NCBI GenBank assembly: GCA_029961685.1
Contig: JARWKL010000015.1
Location: 14,940,801 to 15,004,800 of the forward strand
Direction: 5' to 3'
Source: Aristolochia californica
Taxonomy: Eukaryota > Streptophyta > Magnoliopsida > Piperales > Aristolochiaceae
Length of the DNA: 64,000 nt
The translations under genes were made by a program, and so were the position numbers. The notes beneath the pieces were generated by a model, which was not told the DNA's origin, did not search any database, and saw nothing but the letters and a program-made list of their open reading frames with translations. How positions within the stretch are numbered: the stretch's first letter is position 1; each line of letters begins with the position of its first letter. Below, one piece after another: positions 49,411 to 63,000 of the stretch.

Positions 49411-52400
49411 TTTGCCTATCCATATAAATCACTGATACGTTTTGGAATTATCTCTCTCAGCATTTGTGCATTTCCATTTTGGATGTTCAAATTTTTTTTC
49501 ATATCCAAACTTGAGTTTTCACTCTCCAATTTTTTTCTCATAAACAAATATGATATACAGCAAATCGATCGCAACAAAATGAAAATTTAAGAGTTCATGT
49601 ATGCAAAAAAATTTGAAAAATATAATAAATGTAAGTGAAGAAAATTATTTCACGCACTAAAAATGAACTTCAAAGTTTTGTTATCCATGTTTGGGAAATT
49701 CCACAAGTACAACCCCTAATAGGTTGGTGGAATTTTATAGGAAAGAGACTTCTAACTGATCCTAACATGTTTTAAATGTGGTGGATATGTATACTAGAAA
49801 CATGTTGAGGGATCAAGTGACCAAATGATTCAAAGATTTCGAGGAGTAGAAAAAATTAAATTCTCAAGTTAACGTCTAGTTGGATAATTTACCAGAGCCA
49901 AACAACCCACTTTTTGCCTATCCTTAAAAATCACAGATACTGTTTGGAATTATCTCTCTCTGCATTTGTGATTTTCCATTTTGGATTTTCAAATTTGTTT
50001 TTAGATCCAAACTTGACTTTTCACTCTCCCATTTTTTTCTCATAAAAAAAAAATATAAGGCAAATAGATCGCAAGAAAATGAAAATTTTAGAGTTCATGT
50101 GTGCAAAAAAATTTGAAAACTATAATAATTGTAAGAGAAGAAAATTATTTCACGCACTAAAAATAATCTCCAAATTTTTGTTATCCATGTTTGGGAAATT
50201 CCACTAGTACAACCCCATAATAATAGCTTGGTGGAATTTTATAGGAAAGAGACATCTGACTGATCCTAAAATGTTTTATGTGTGGTGGATATGCATGCCG
50301 AAACATGTTGAGCATGCAAGTGACCTAATGATTCAAAATTTAAAGGAGTAGAAAAAAAAAATTCTCATGTTAACGTGTGGTTGGATATTTACCATAGCCG
50401 AACACCCAACTTTTTGCCTATCCTTAAAAATCAAATATACTTTTTGGAATTATCTCTCTCAGCATTTGTGCATTTCCATTTTGGAAGTTCAAATCTTTTT
50501 TCAGTTCCAAGCTTGAGTTTTCACTCTTCCTTTTTTTTTCTCGTAAAGAAAAAAGATATAAGGCAAATAGATCGCAACAAAATAAAAATTTTCGAGTTCA
50601 TGTATGCAAAAAAATTCTACAACTATAGTAAATGTAAGTGAAGAAAATTATTTCATGCATTAAAAACGAACTCCAAAGTTTAGTTATCCATGTTTAGGAA
50701 ATTCCACTAGCACAACCCCTAATTGCTTGGTGGAATTTTTTAGGAAAGAGACTTCTGACAAATCCTAACGTGTTTCAAATGTGGTTGGATATACATGCCA
50801 GAAACTTGTTGAGGATGCAAGTGACCTAATGATCCAAAAATTTCAAGGAGTAGAAAAAATTAAATTCTCAAGTTAACGTGTGGTTGGATATTTTCCAGAG
50901 CCATACAACCCACTTTTTCCCCATCCTTAAAAACCCCAGATACTTTTTGGAATTATCTCTCCAAGCATTTGTGCGTTTCAATTTTGGATGTTCAAATTTT
51001 TTTCCAGTTCCAAACTTGAGTTTTCACTCTCCCATTTTTTTCTCGTAAACAAAAAACATAAAAGGCAAATAGATCACGACAAAATGAAAATGTTAGAGTT
51101 CATGTATGCAAAAAAAATTGTAAACTATAATAAATGAAAGTGAAGAAAATTATTTCATCCACTAAAAATGAACTCCAAAGTTTTGTTATCCATATATGGG
51201 AAATTCCACTAGTACAACCACTAATAGCTTGTGGAATTTTATAGGAAAGAGACTTCTAATAGATCCTAACATGTTTTAAATGTGATTGGATATGCATGCC
51301 AGAAACATGTTGAGGATGCAAGTGACCTAATGATCCAAAATTTTCATGGAGTAGAAAAAATTAAATTCTCAAGTTAACGTGTGGTTAGATATTTACCAGA
51401 GCCAAACAACCCACACTTTGCCTATCCTTAAAAATCACAGATACTTTTTGGAATTATCTCTCTCAGCATTTGTGCATTTCTTTGTTGAATGTTCAAATTT
51501 TTTTTCTGATCCAAACTTGAGTTTTCACTCTCCCATTTTTTTCTCGTAAACAAAAAAGATATGAGGACAATAGATCGCAACAAAATGAAAATTTTAGAGT
51601 TAATGTTTGCTAAAAAATAAAAAAACTATAATAAATGTAAGTGAAGAAAATTATTTCACGCACTAGAAATGAACTCCGAAGTTTTTTTATCCATGTTTGG
51701 GAAATTCCACTACTACAACCCCTAATAGCTTGGTGGAATTTTATTGGAAAGAGACTTCTAACTGATCCTAACATGTTTTAAATGTGGTTGGATATGCATG
51801 CCAGAAACATGTTGAGAATGCAAGTGACCTAATGATCCAAAAATTTCTAGGAGTAGAAAAAATTAAGTTCTCAAGTTAACGTGTGGTTGGATATTTACTA
51901 GAGCCAAACAATCCACTTTTTGCCTTTCCTTAAAAATCACAGATACTTTTTGGATTTATCTCTCTCAGCATTTGTGCATTTCCATTTTGGATTTTCAAAT
52001 TTTTTTTTAGATCCAAACTTGAGTTTTCACTCTCCTTTTTTTCCTCATAAACAGAAAAGATATAAGGCAAATAGATCACCAAGAATGAAAATTTTAGAGT
52101 TCATGTATGCAAAAAAATTGGAAAACTATAATAAATGTAAGTGAAGAAAATTATTTCACACACTAAAAATGAACTCCAAAGTTTTGTTATCCATGTTTGG
52201 AAAATTCTACCTGTACAACCCCTAATAGCTTGGTGGAATTTTATAGGAAAGAGACTTCTAACTGATCCTAACATGTTTAAATGTGGTGGATATGCATGCC
52301 AAAAACATGTTGAAGGATCAAGTGACCTAATGGTCCAAAGATTTCGAGGTGTAGAAAAAATTAAATTCTCAACTTAACGTGTGGTTGGATATACTAGAGC

Positions 52401-52504
52401 CAAACAACCCACTTTTTTCCTATCCTTAAAATCAGAGATACTTTTTGGAATTATCTCTCTCAACATTTGTGCATTTTCATTTTGGATGTTCAAATTTTTT
52501 TTCA

Positions 52505-52530
52505 GATCTAAACTAGAGTCAAGGATGCAA
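52505..52530 (+). repeat. Severely truncated unit (~207 bp spacing)
   Basis: CAGATCTAAACTAGAGTC is joined to AAGGATGCAAGTGACC. Roughly 290-300 bp of the unit is missing, from the TTTTCACTC segment through the palindrome cluster up to GTTGAGG. It is the shortest unit I found. Similarity at the join is limited (GAGT against TGAGG), suggesting end joining rather than recombination between long repeats. Confidence 0.92.
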
Positions 52531-55500
52531 GTGACCTAATGATCCAAAATTTCAAGGAGTAGAAAAAATTAAATTCTCAAGATAACGGGTGGTTGGATAT
52601 TTACCAGAGCCAGACAACCCACTTTTTCCCTATCCATAAAAATGACAAATAATTTTTGGAGTTATCTTTCTCAGCATTTGTGCATTTCCATTTTGGATGT
52701 TCAAATTTTTTTTCAGATCCAAACTTGAGTTATCACTCTCCAATTTTTTTCTCGTAAACAAAAAAGATATAAGGCAAATCGATTGCAACAAAATGAAAAT
52801 TTTAGAGTTCATGTGTTTAAAAAATTCTAAAACTATAATAAATGTAAGTGAAGAAAATTATTTCGTGCACTAAAAATGAACTCCAAAGTTTTGTTATCCA
52901 TGTTTGGGAAATTCCACTAGTACAACCCCTAATAGCTTCGTGGAATTTTATAGGAAAGAGTTTTCTGACTGATCCTAACTTGTTTTAAATGTGGTTAGAT
53001 ATACATGCCAGAAACTTGTTGAGGATGCAAGTGACCTAATGATCCAAAATTTTAAAAGAGTAGAAAAAATTAAATTCTCAAGTTAACGTGTGGTAGGATA
53101 TTTACCAGAGCCAAACAACCCTCTTTTTCCCTATCCTAAACAATCACAGGTACTTCTTGGAATTATCTCTCTCAGCATTTCTGTATTTCAATTTTGGATG
53201 TTCAAATTTTTTTTCAGATCCAAACTTGAGTTTTCACTCTCCCTTTTTTTCTCGAAAACAAAAAAGATATAAAGCAAATAGATCGAACAAAATGAAAATT
53301 TTAGAGTTCATGTAGGCAAAAAAATTTGAAAACATTAATAAATGTATGTGAAGAAAATTATTTCGCGCACTAAAAATGAACTCCAAAGTTTTGTTATCCA
53401 TGTTTGGGAAATTCTGCGTGTACAACCCCTAATAGCTTGGTAGAATTTTATAGGAAAGAGACATCTATCTGATCCTAACATGTTTTAAATGTGGTGGATA
53501 TGCATGCCAGAAACATGTTGAGGGATCAAGTGACCTAATGATCCAAATATTTCGAGGAGTAGAAAAAATTAAATTCTCAAGTTAACGTGTGGTTGGATAA
53601 TTACTAGAGCCAAACAACCCACTTTTTGCCTATCCTTAAAAATCACATATACTTTTTGGAATTATCTCTCTCAGCATTTGTGCTTTTCCATTTTGGATGT
53701 TCAAATTTGTTTTCAGATCCAAACCTGAGTTTTGACTCTCCCATTTTTTTCTCGTAAACAAAAAAGATATAAGGCGAATAGATCGCAACAAAATGAAAAT
53801 TTTAGAGTTCATGTATGCAAAAAAATTTGAAAACTATAATAATTGTAAGTGAAGAAATTTATTTCACACACTAAAAAAGAACTCCAAAGTTTCGTTATCC
53901 TTGTTTGGGAAATTCCACTTGTACAACCCCTAATAGCTAGGTGGAATTTTTAAGGGAAGAGATTTGTAACTGATCCTAACATGTTTTAAATGTGGTGGAT
54001 ATGTATGCCAGAAACATGTTGAGGATGCAAGTATCCTAATGATCCAAAATTTTCGAGTAGAAAAAATTAAATTCTCAAGTTAACTTGTGGTTGGATATTT
54101 TCCAGAGCCAAACAACCCACTTTTTGCCAATCCTTAAAAATCACAGATAGGTTTTGGAATTATCTCTCTCAGTATTTGTGCATTTCAATTTTGGATGTTC
54201 AAATTTTTTTTCAGTTCCAAACTTGAGTTTTTAGTCTCCCATTTTTTTCTCATAAAGAAAAAAGATATAAGGCAAATAGATCGCAACAAAATGAAAATTT
54301 TAGAGTTCATATATGCAAAAAAATTCTAAAACTATAATAAATGTAAGTGAAATAAATTATTTCATGCACTAAAAATGAACTCCAAAGTTTTGTTATCCAT
54401 GTTTGGGAAATTCCACTAGAACAACCACTAATAGCTTGGTTGAATTTATAGGAAAGAGACTTCTAATTGATCCTAAGATGTTTTAAATGTGGTTGGATAT
54501 ACATGCCAGAAACTTGTTGAGGATGCAAGTGACCTAATGATCCAAAAATTTCAAAGAGTAGAAAAAATTATATTCTCAAGTTAACGTGTGGTTGAATATT
54601 TTCCCGAGCAAAACAACCCACTTTTTCCCTCTTCTTATAAATCACAGGTACTTTTTGGAATTATCTCTCTCACCATTTGTGCGTTTCAATTTTGGATGTT
54701 CAATTTTTTTTTCAGATCCAAACTTTAGTTTTCACTCCCATTTTTTTCTCGTAAAGAAAAAGATATAAGGCTAATTCATCGCAACAAAATGAAAATTTTA
54801 GAGTTCATGTATGCAAAAAAATTTGAAAATTATAATAAATGTAAGTGAAGAAAATTATTTCACACACTAAAAATGAAGTCCAAAGTTTTGTTATCCATGT
54901 TTGGGAAATTCCACTAGTACAACCGCTAATAGCTAGGAGGAGTTTTATAGGAAAGAGACTTCTAACTGATCCTAACATGTTTGAAATGTGGTTAGATATG
55001 CACGCCAGAAACATGTTGATGATGCAAGTGACCTAATGATCCAAAGATTTCAAGGACTGGAAAAAATTAAATTCTCAAGTTAATGTGTGGTTGGATATTT
55101 ACCTAAGCCAAACAACCCACTTTTTGCCTATCCTTAAAAAACACTGATACTTTTTGGAATTATCTCTCTCGGCATTTGTGCATTTTCATTTTGGATGTTC
55201 AAATTTTTTCAGATCCAATCTTGAGATTTCACTCTCCCATTTTTCTCGTAAACAAAAAAGATATAAGGCAAATAGATCGCAACAAAGTGAAAATTTCAGA
55301 GTTCATGTATGCAAAAAAATTTTAAAACTATAATAAATGTAAGTGAAGAAAATTATATCACACACAGAAAATGAACTCCCAAGTTTTGTTATCCATGTGT
55401 GGGAAATTCCACTAGTTCAACCCCTAATAGCTTGGTGGAATTTTTTCGGAAAGAGACTTCTAACTGATCCTAACATGTTTAAAATGTGGTGGATATGCAT

Positions 55501-58080
55501 GCCAGAAACATGTTGAGGATGCAAGTGTCCAAATGATCCAAAAATTTCAAAGAGTAGAAAAAATTAAAATCTCTAGTTAACTTGTGGTTGGATATTTAGT
55601 AGATCCAAACAACCCACTTTTTCCCTATCCTAAAAAATCACAGATACTTTTTGAAATTATCTCTCTCAGCATTTGTGCATTTCAATTTTGGATGTTCAAA
55701 TTTTTTTTCAGATCCAAACTTGAGTTTTCACTCTCCCATTTTTTTCTTGTAAATAAAAAAGAAATAAGGGCTATAGATCACAACAAAATGAAAATTTTAA
55801 AGTTCATGTATGCAAAAAAATTTGAAAACAATAACGAATGTAAGTGAAGAAAATTATTTGACGCACTAAAAATGAACTCCAAAGTTTTGTTATCCATGTT
55901 TGGGAAATTCCTCTAGTGCAACTGCTAATAGCTTGGTGGAATTTTATAGGAAAGAGACTTCTGACTTATCCTAACATGTTTTAAATGTGGTTAGATTTAC
56001 ATGCCAGAAACTTGTTGAGCATGCAAGTGACCTAATCATCCAAAAATTTCAAGGAGTAGAAAAAAGTAAATTCTCAAGTTAACGTGTGGTTGGATATTTA
56101 CCAGAGCCAAACAACCCACTTTTTGCCTATCCATAAAAATCACAGATATTTTTTGGAATTATATCTCTAAGCATTTGTGCATTTCAATTTTTGATATTCA
56201 ATTTTTTTTTCAGATCCAAACTTGAGTTTTCACTCTCTCTTTTTTCTCTCATAAACAAAAAAAGGTATTAGGCAAATAGATCGTAACAAATGAAAATTTT
56301 AGGGTTCATGTATGAAAAAAATTTGAAAACTATAATAAATGAACTGAGAAAATTATTTCATGCACTAAAAATGAACTCCAACGTTTTGTTATCCATGTTT
56401 GGGAAATTCCACTAGTACACCCCCTAATAGCTCTGTAGAATTTTATTGGAAAGAGATTTCTAACTGATCCTAACATGTTTTTAATATGGTGGATATGCAT
56501 ACCAGAAACATGTTCAGGACGCAAGTGACCTAATGATCAAAAAATTTAAAAGAGTAGAAAAATTAAATTCTCAAGTTAACGTGTGGTCGGATATTTACCA
56601 GAGCCGAACAACCCACTATTTGCCTATCCTAAAAAATCACAGATAATTTTTGGAATTATCTCTCTGAACATTTGTGCATTTCCTTTTTTAAAATTCAAAT
56701 TTTTTTTCAGATCCCATCTTGAGTTTTCACTCTCCCATTTTTTTGTCATAAACAAAAAAGATATAAGGCAAATAGATTGCAACAAAATGAAAATTTTAGA
56801 GTTCATGTATGCAAAAAAATTTGAAAACTATAATAAATGTAAGTGAATAAAATTATTTCACGCACTAAAAATGAACGCCAAAGTTTTGTTATCCATGTTT
56901 GGGAAATTCCACTACTACAAACCCTAATAACTTGGTTGAATTTTATAGGAAAGAGACTTCTTACTGATCCTAACATGTTTTAAATATGGTGGATATGCAT
57001 GCCAGAAACATGTTGAGGATGCATGTGACCTAATGATCAAAAAATTATGAGTCGAAAAAATTAAATTCTCAAGTTAACGTGTGGTTGGATATTTACCAGA
57101 GCCAAACAACGTACTTTTTGCCTATCCTTAAAAATCACAGATACTTTTTGGAATTATCTCTCTCAGCAATTGTGCATTTTTATTTTTGATGTTCAATTTT
57201 TTTTTTCAGATCCAAACTTGAGTTTCACTCTCCGTTTTTTTCTCGTAAACAAAAAATATATAAGGCAAATACATCACAACATAATGAAAATTTTAGATTT
57301 CATGTATGCAAAAAAATTTGAAAACTATAATAAATGTATGTGAAGCAAATTATTTCACGCACTAAAAATGAACTCCAAAGTTTTGTTATCCATGTTTGGG
57401 AAATTCTACTTATACAACCCCTAATAGCTTGGTGGAATTTTATAGGAAAGAGTCTTCTAACTGATCCTAACATGTTTGAAATGTGGTTGAATATGCATGC
57501 GAGAAACATGTTGAGGATGCAAGTGACCTAATGATCCAAAATTTTCATGGAGTAGAAAAAATTAAATTCCCAAGTTAACGTGTGGTTGGATATTTACCAG
57601 AGCCAATCAACCCACTTTTTGCCTATCCTTAAAAATCACAGATATTTTTTTGAATTATCTCTCTCAGCATTTGTGCATTTCCATTTTTGATTTTCAATTT
57701 TTTTTTCAGATCCAAACTTGAGTTGTCACTCTCCCTTTTTTTTCTCGTAAACAAAAAATATATAAGGCAAATAGATCGCAACAAAATGAAAATTTTAGAG
57801 TTCATGTATGCAAAAAAATTTGAAAACATTAATAAATGTAAGTGAAGAAAATTATTTCACGCACTAAAAATGAACTCCAAAGTTTTGTTATCCATGTTTG
57901 GGAAATTCTACAAGTACAACCCCTAATAGCTTGGTGGAATTTTATAGGAAAGGGACATCTAGCTGATCCTAACATGTTTTAAATGTGGTGGATATGCATG
58001 GCAGAAACATGTTGAGGATGCAAGTGACCTAATGATCCAAAGATTTCAAGGAGTAGAAAATATTAAATTCTCAAGTTAAC

Positions 58081-58581
58081 GTGTGGTTGGATATTTACCA
58101 GAGCCAAACAACCCACTTTTTGCCTATCCTTAAAAATCACAGATACTTTTTCGATTTATCTCTCTCAGCATTTGTACATTTCCATTTTGGATGTTCAAAT
58201 TTTTTTTCAGATCTAAACTTGAGTTTTCACTCTCCCATTTTTTTCTCGTAAACAAAAAAGATATTAGCCAAATAGATCGCAACAAAATGAAAATTTTAGA
58301 GTTGATGTATGCGAAAATATTTGAAAACTATAATAAATGTAAGTGAAAAAAAAATTTCACGCACTAAAAATGAACTCCAAAGCTTTGTTATCCATGCATG
58401 GGAAAATCCACTAGCACAACCACGAATTGCTTGGTGGGATTTTATAGGAAAGAGTCTTCTAACTGATCCTAACATGTTTGGAATGTGGTTGAATATGCAT
58501 GCCAGAAACATGTTGAGGATGCAGGTGACCTAATGATCAAAAATTTTAATGGAGTAGAAAAAATTAAATTCTCAAGTTAAC
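58081..58581 (+). repeat. Representative full-length satellite unit (501 bp)
   Basis: This unit runs from one GTGTGGTTGG to the next and is close to the common form, so it serves as a reference for unit anatomy. The preceding unit (57580-58080) is also 501 bp and the following one (58582-59083) is 502 bp, which shows how little the full-length unit varies. A 12 bp direct repeat, TGTGGTTGGATA, occurs twice in many units about 99 bp apart, once before ATGCATGCC and once before TTTACCAGAG; in units of the GGTGGATATG type, the first copy has lost its second TTG. I saw no other internal duplication that would divide the unit into equal sub-repeats. The unit start chosen here is arbitrary. Confidence 0.9.
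58478..58521. other. Palindrome cluster within each unit (example)
   Basis: In typical units AACATGTT, which is its own reverse complement, occurs twice about 35 bp apart, with the palindrome ATGCAT overlapping GCATGC midway; flanking bases extend this to an AACATGTTT ... AAACATGTT inverted repeat with 9 bp arms. This example starts at AACATGTTTG and ends after AAACATGTTG. Most units I read keep both arms or one base change of them. Such symmetry could bind a dimeric protein or form a hairpin; no known box (for example the CENP-B box) is matched, so function is unknown. Confidence 0.6.
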
Positions 58582-59252
58582 GTGTGGTTGGATGTTTACC
58601 AGAGTCAATCAACCCACTTTTTGCCTATCCTTAAAAATCACAGATTTTTTTTTTGAATTATTTCTCTCAGCATTTGTGCATTTCCATTTTTGATTTTCAA
58701 ATTTTTTTTCAGATCCAAACTTGAGTTTTCACTCTCCCTTTTTTTTCTCATAAACAAAAAAGATATAAAGCAAATAGATCGCAACAAAATGAAAATTTTA
58801 GAGTTCATGTATGCAAAAAAATTTGAAAACTTTAATAAATGTAAGTGAAGAAAATTATTTCACGCACTAAAAAAGAAGTCCAAATTTTTGTTATCCACGG
58901 TTGGGAAATTTTACAAGTACAACCCCTAATAGCTTGGTGGAATTTTATAGGAAAGAGACATCTAGCTGATCCTAACATGTTTTAAATGTGGTGGGTATGC
59001 ATGCCAGAAACATGTTGAGGATGCAAGTGACCTAATGATCCAAAGATTTCAAGGAGTAGAAAATATTAAATTCTCAAGTTAACGTGTGGTTGGATATTTA
59101 CCAGAGCCAAACAACCCACTTTTTGCCTATCCTTAAAAATCACAGATACTTTTTGGAATTATATCTCTAACAATTTGTGCATTTCCATTTTGGAATTTCA
59201 AATTTTTTTTCAGATCCAAACTTGAGTTTTCTCTATCCCATTTTTCTCTCTC

Positions 59253-59269
59253 AAAAAAAAAAAAAAAAA
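59253..59269 (+). repeat. A17 homopolymer in a satellite unit
   Basis: The run follows CTCTCTC and replaces the usual TCGTAAACAAAAAAG segment of the unit. The sister unit 2500 bp downstream has an A11 run at 61759-61769 followed by T. Homopolymer length could be affected by sequencing error. Confidence 0.85.
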
Positions 59270-60080
59270 GAGATAAGGCAAATAGATCGCAACACATTGA
59301 AAATTTTAGAGTTCATGTATGCAAAAAAAATTGAAAACTATAATAAATGAAAGTGAAGAAAATTATTTCAGGCACTAAAAATGAACTCCAAAGTTTTGTT
59401 ATCCATGTTTGGGAAATTCCACTAGTACAACCCCTAATAGCTTGGTGGAATTTTATCGGAAAGAGACTTCTAACTGATCGTAACATGTTTTAAATGTGGT
59501 GGATATGCATGTCAGAAACATGTTGAGGATGCAAGTGACCTAATGAACCAAAAATTTGAAGGAGTAGAAAAATTTAAATTCTCAAGTTATCGTGTGGTTG
59601 GATATTTACTTGAGCCATACAACCAACTTTTGGCCTATCCTTAAAAATCACCGATACTTTTTGGAATTATCTCTCTCAGCATTTGTGCATTTCCATTTTG
59701 GATGTTCAAATTTTTTTCAGATCCAAACCTGAGTTTTCACTCATCCATTTTTATCGTAAACAAAAAAGATAAAAGGTAAACAAATCGCAACAAAATAAAA
59801 ATTTTAGAGTTCATGTATAAAAAACTTTTTGAAAACTATAATAAATTGTAATTGAAGAGAATTTTTTCACGAACTAAAAATGAACTCCAAAGTTTTGTTA
59901 TCCATGTTTGGGAATTTCCACTAGTACAACCCCATAATAGCTTGGTAGAATTTTATAGGAAAGAGACATCTAGCTGATCCTAACATGTTTTAAATGTGGT
60001 GGATATGCATGGCAGAAACATGTTGAGGATGCAAGTGACCTAATGATCCAAAGATTTCAAGGAGTAGAAAATATTAAATT

Positions 60081-63000
60081 TTTAACTGAACGTGTGGTTG
60101 GATATTTACATGTGCCAAACAACCCACTTTTTGCCTATCCTTATAAATCACAGATACTTTTTGAAATTATATCTCTGAGCATTTGTGCATTTCCATTTTG
60201 GATATTGAATTTTTTTTTTAGATCCAAACTTGAGTTTTCACTCTCCCTTTTTTCTCTCGTACAAAAAAAAGATATAAGGCAAATATATTGCAAAAAAATG
60301 GAAATTTTAGAGTTCATGTATGCAAAATTTTTTGAAAACTATAATTAATGTACGTGAAGAATATTATTTCACGAACTAAAAATGAACTCCAAAGTTTTGT
60401 TATCCATGTTTGGGAAATTCCACAAATACACCCCCTAATAGCTCTGTGGAATTTTATAGGAAAGAGACTTCTAACTGATCCTAACATGTTTTAAATGTGG
60501 TGGATAAGCATGCCAAAAACATGTTGAGGATGAAAGTGACCTAATGATCCAAAAATTTCAAGGAGTAGAAAAAATTAAATTCTCAAGCTAACGTGTGGTT
60601 GAATATTTACCAGAGCCAAACAACCCACTTTTTTCCCATCCTTCAAAATCACAGATACTTTTTGGAATTATCTCTCTCAGCATTTGTGCTTTTCCGTTTT
60701 GTATGTTCAATTTTTTTTTTAGATCCAAACCTGAGTTTTCACTCTCCCATTTTTCTCGTAAACAAAAAAGATATAACGCAATTAGATCACGAAAAAATGA
60801 AAATTTTGGAGTTCAGGTATGCAAAAAATTTTGAAAACAATAATAAATGTAAGTGAAGAAAATTATTTCACGCACTAAAAATGAACTCAAAAATTTTGTT
60901 ATACATGTTTGGGAAATTCCACTAGTACAACCCCGCTAATAGCTTGGTGGAATTTGATTGGAAAGAGACTTCTAACTTATCCTAACATGTTTTAAATGTG
61001 GTGGATATGCATGCCAGAAACATGTTGACGATGCAAGTCACCTAATTATCCAAAAATTTCGAGTAGAAAAAAATAAATTCTCTAGTTAACGTGTGGTTGG
61101 ATATTTACCAGAGCCAAAAAACAAACTTTTTGCCTATCCTTAAAAATCAGAGATACTTTTTGGAATTATATCTCTGAGCTTTTGTGCATTTCCGTTTTGG
61201 AAGTTCAAATTTTTTTTCACATCCAAACTTGAGTTTTCACTCTCCCTTTTTTATCTCTTAGACAAAAAAGATATAAGGCAAATAGATCGCAGCAAAATGA
61301 AAATTTTAAAGTTCATGTATGCAAAAAAATTTGAAAACTATAATAAATGTAAGTGAATAAAATTATTTCATGCACCAAAAATGAAATCCAAAGTTTTGTT
61401 ATCCATGTTTGGGAAATTCCACTAGTACAACCCCTAATAGGTTGGTGGAATTTTGTAGGAAAGAGACTTCTAACTGATCCTAACATATTTCAAATGTGGT
61501 GGATATGCATGCCAGAAAGATGTTGAGGATGCAAGTGACCTAATGATCCAAAAATTTCAAGGAGTAGAATGAATTAAATTCTCAAGTTCACGTGTGGTTG
61601 GATATTTACAAGAGCCAAACAACCCACTTTTTGCCTATCCTTAAAAATCACAGATACTTTTTGGAATTATATCTCTAACAATTTGTGCATTTCCATTTTG
61701 GAATTTCAAATTTTTTTTCAGATCCAAACTTGAGTTTTCTCTATCCCATTTTTCTCTCAAAAAAAAAAATAGATAAGGCAAATAGATCGCAACATAATGA
61801 AAATTTTAGAGTTCATGTATGCAAAAAAAATTGAAAACTATAATAAATGAAAGTGAAGAAAATTATTTCAGGCACTAAAAATGAACTCCAAAGTTTTGTT
61901 ATCCATGTTTGGGAAATTCCACTAGTACAACCCCTAATAGCTTGGTGGAATTTTATCGGAAAGAGACTTCTAACTGATCGTAACATGTTTTAAATGTGGT
62001 GGATATGCATGCCTGAAACATGTTTAGGGGTCAAGGGACCTAATGATCCAAAAATTTCAAGGAGTAGATAAAATTAAATTCTAAAGTAAACGAGTGGTTG
62101 GATATTTACCAAAGCCAAACAACCCACTTTTTGCCTATCCTAAAAAATCACTGATACTTTTTGGAATTATCTCTTTCAGCATTTGTGCATTTCCATTTTG
62201 GATGTTCAAATTTTTTTTCTGATCCAAACATGAGTTTTAACTCTTCCATTTTTCTCTCGTAAACAAAAAAGATATAAGGCAAATAGATCGCAACAAAATA
62301 GAAGTTTTAGAGTTCATGTATGCAAAAAAATTAGAAAACAATAATAAATGTAAGTGAATAAAATTATTTCACGCACTAAAAATGAACTCCAAAGTTTTGT
62401 TATCCATGTTTGCGAAATTCCACTAGTACATCCGCTAATAGTTCTGTGGAATTTTATACGAAAGAGACTGCTAACTGATCCTAACATTTTTTAAATGTGG
62501 TGGATATGCATGCCAGAACCATGTTGAGGATGCAAGTGTCCTAATGATCCAAAAATTTCTAGGAGAAGAAAAATTTTAATTCTCAAGTTAATGTGTGGTT
62601 GAATATTTTCTAGAGCCAAACAACCCACTTTTTGCCTATCCGTAAAAATCACTGATAGTTTTTGGAATTATCTCTATCAGCATTTGTGCATTTCCATTTT
62701 TTATTTTCAAATTTTTTTTCAAAACCAAACTTGAGTTTTCACTCTCCCATTTTTCTCTCATAAAAATAAAAGATATAAGGCAAATAGATCGCAACAAAAT
62801 GAAAATTTTAGAGTGCTTGTTTACAAAAAAATTTGAAAACTTTAATAAATGTAAGTGAAGAAAATTATGTCACGCACTAAAAATGAACTCCAAAGTTTTG
62901 TTATCCATGTTTTGGAAATTCCACTAGTACACCCCCTAATAGCTTGGTGGAATTTTATATGGAAGAGACTTCCAACTGATCCTAACATGATTTAAATGTT

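Larger units (their letters stand above)
48961..57440 (+). repeat. Satellite units without clear higher-order order
   Basis: About 17 units. By eye I could not place these in a consistent multi-unit series, although single variants are shared, such as GTTGAGGGATCAAGTGACC (about 49806, 52315 and 53518) and GAAACTTGTTGAGG with ATACATGCC (about 50790, 53000, 54510). Two truncated units lie here (49390 and 52515). No gene or insertion is seen. Alignment may reveal order that reading does not. Confidence 0.7.
57441..60080 (+). repeat. ~1.0 kb satellite dimer, about 2.5 copies
   Basis: One unit type has GACATCTAGCTGATCC followed by CAAAGATTTCAAGGAG and GAAAATATTAAAT. It occurs near 57955-58060, 58945-59060 and 59965-60075, about 1.0 kb apart. 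The two preceding units, near 57.45 and 58.45 kb, share GAGTCTTCTAACTGATCC, GTTGAATATGCATG and CATGGAGTAG or AATGGAGTAG, and CAATCAACCC. The unit at 59.4-59.5 kb differs, so the series is interrupted before its third copy. Confidence 0.8.
59150..62010 (+). repeat. Pair of segments 2500 bp apart (five units)
   Basis: A unit at 59150-59520 and another at 61650-62010 share ATATCTCTAACAATTTGTGC, TTTTGGAATTTCAAAT, TTTTCTCTATCCC, a pure A run, AATGAAAGTGAAG, CAGGCACTAAAAATG, TTTTATCGGAAAG and CTGATCGTAACATG. The CAGGCAC variant lies at 59370 and 61870, exactly 2500 bp apart. The units between them are ordinary, so either a five-unit block duplicated or one unit was copied by conversion. Confidence 0.82.

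Noticed and set aside
59253..59269. Poly-A tail of an inserted retroposon
   Set aside because: The A run replaces an A-rich part of the unit in place, the flanks are ordinary satellite, and the sister unit 2500 bp away has the same context with A11.
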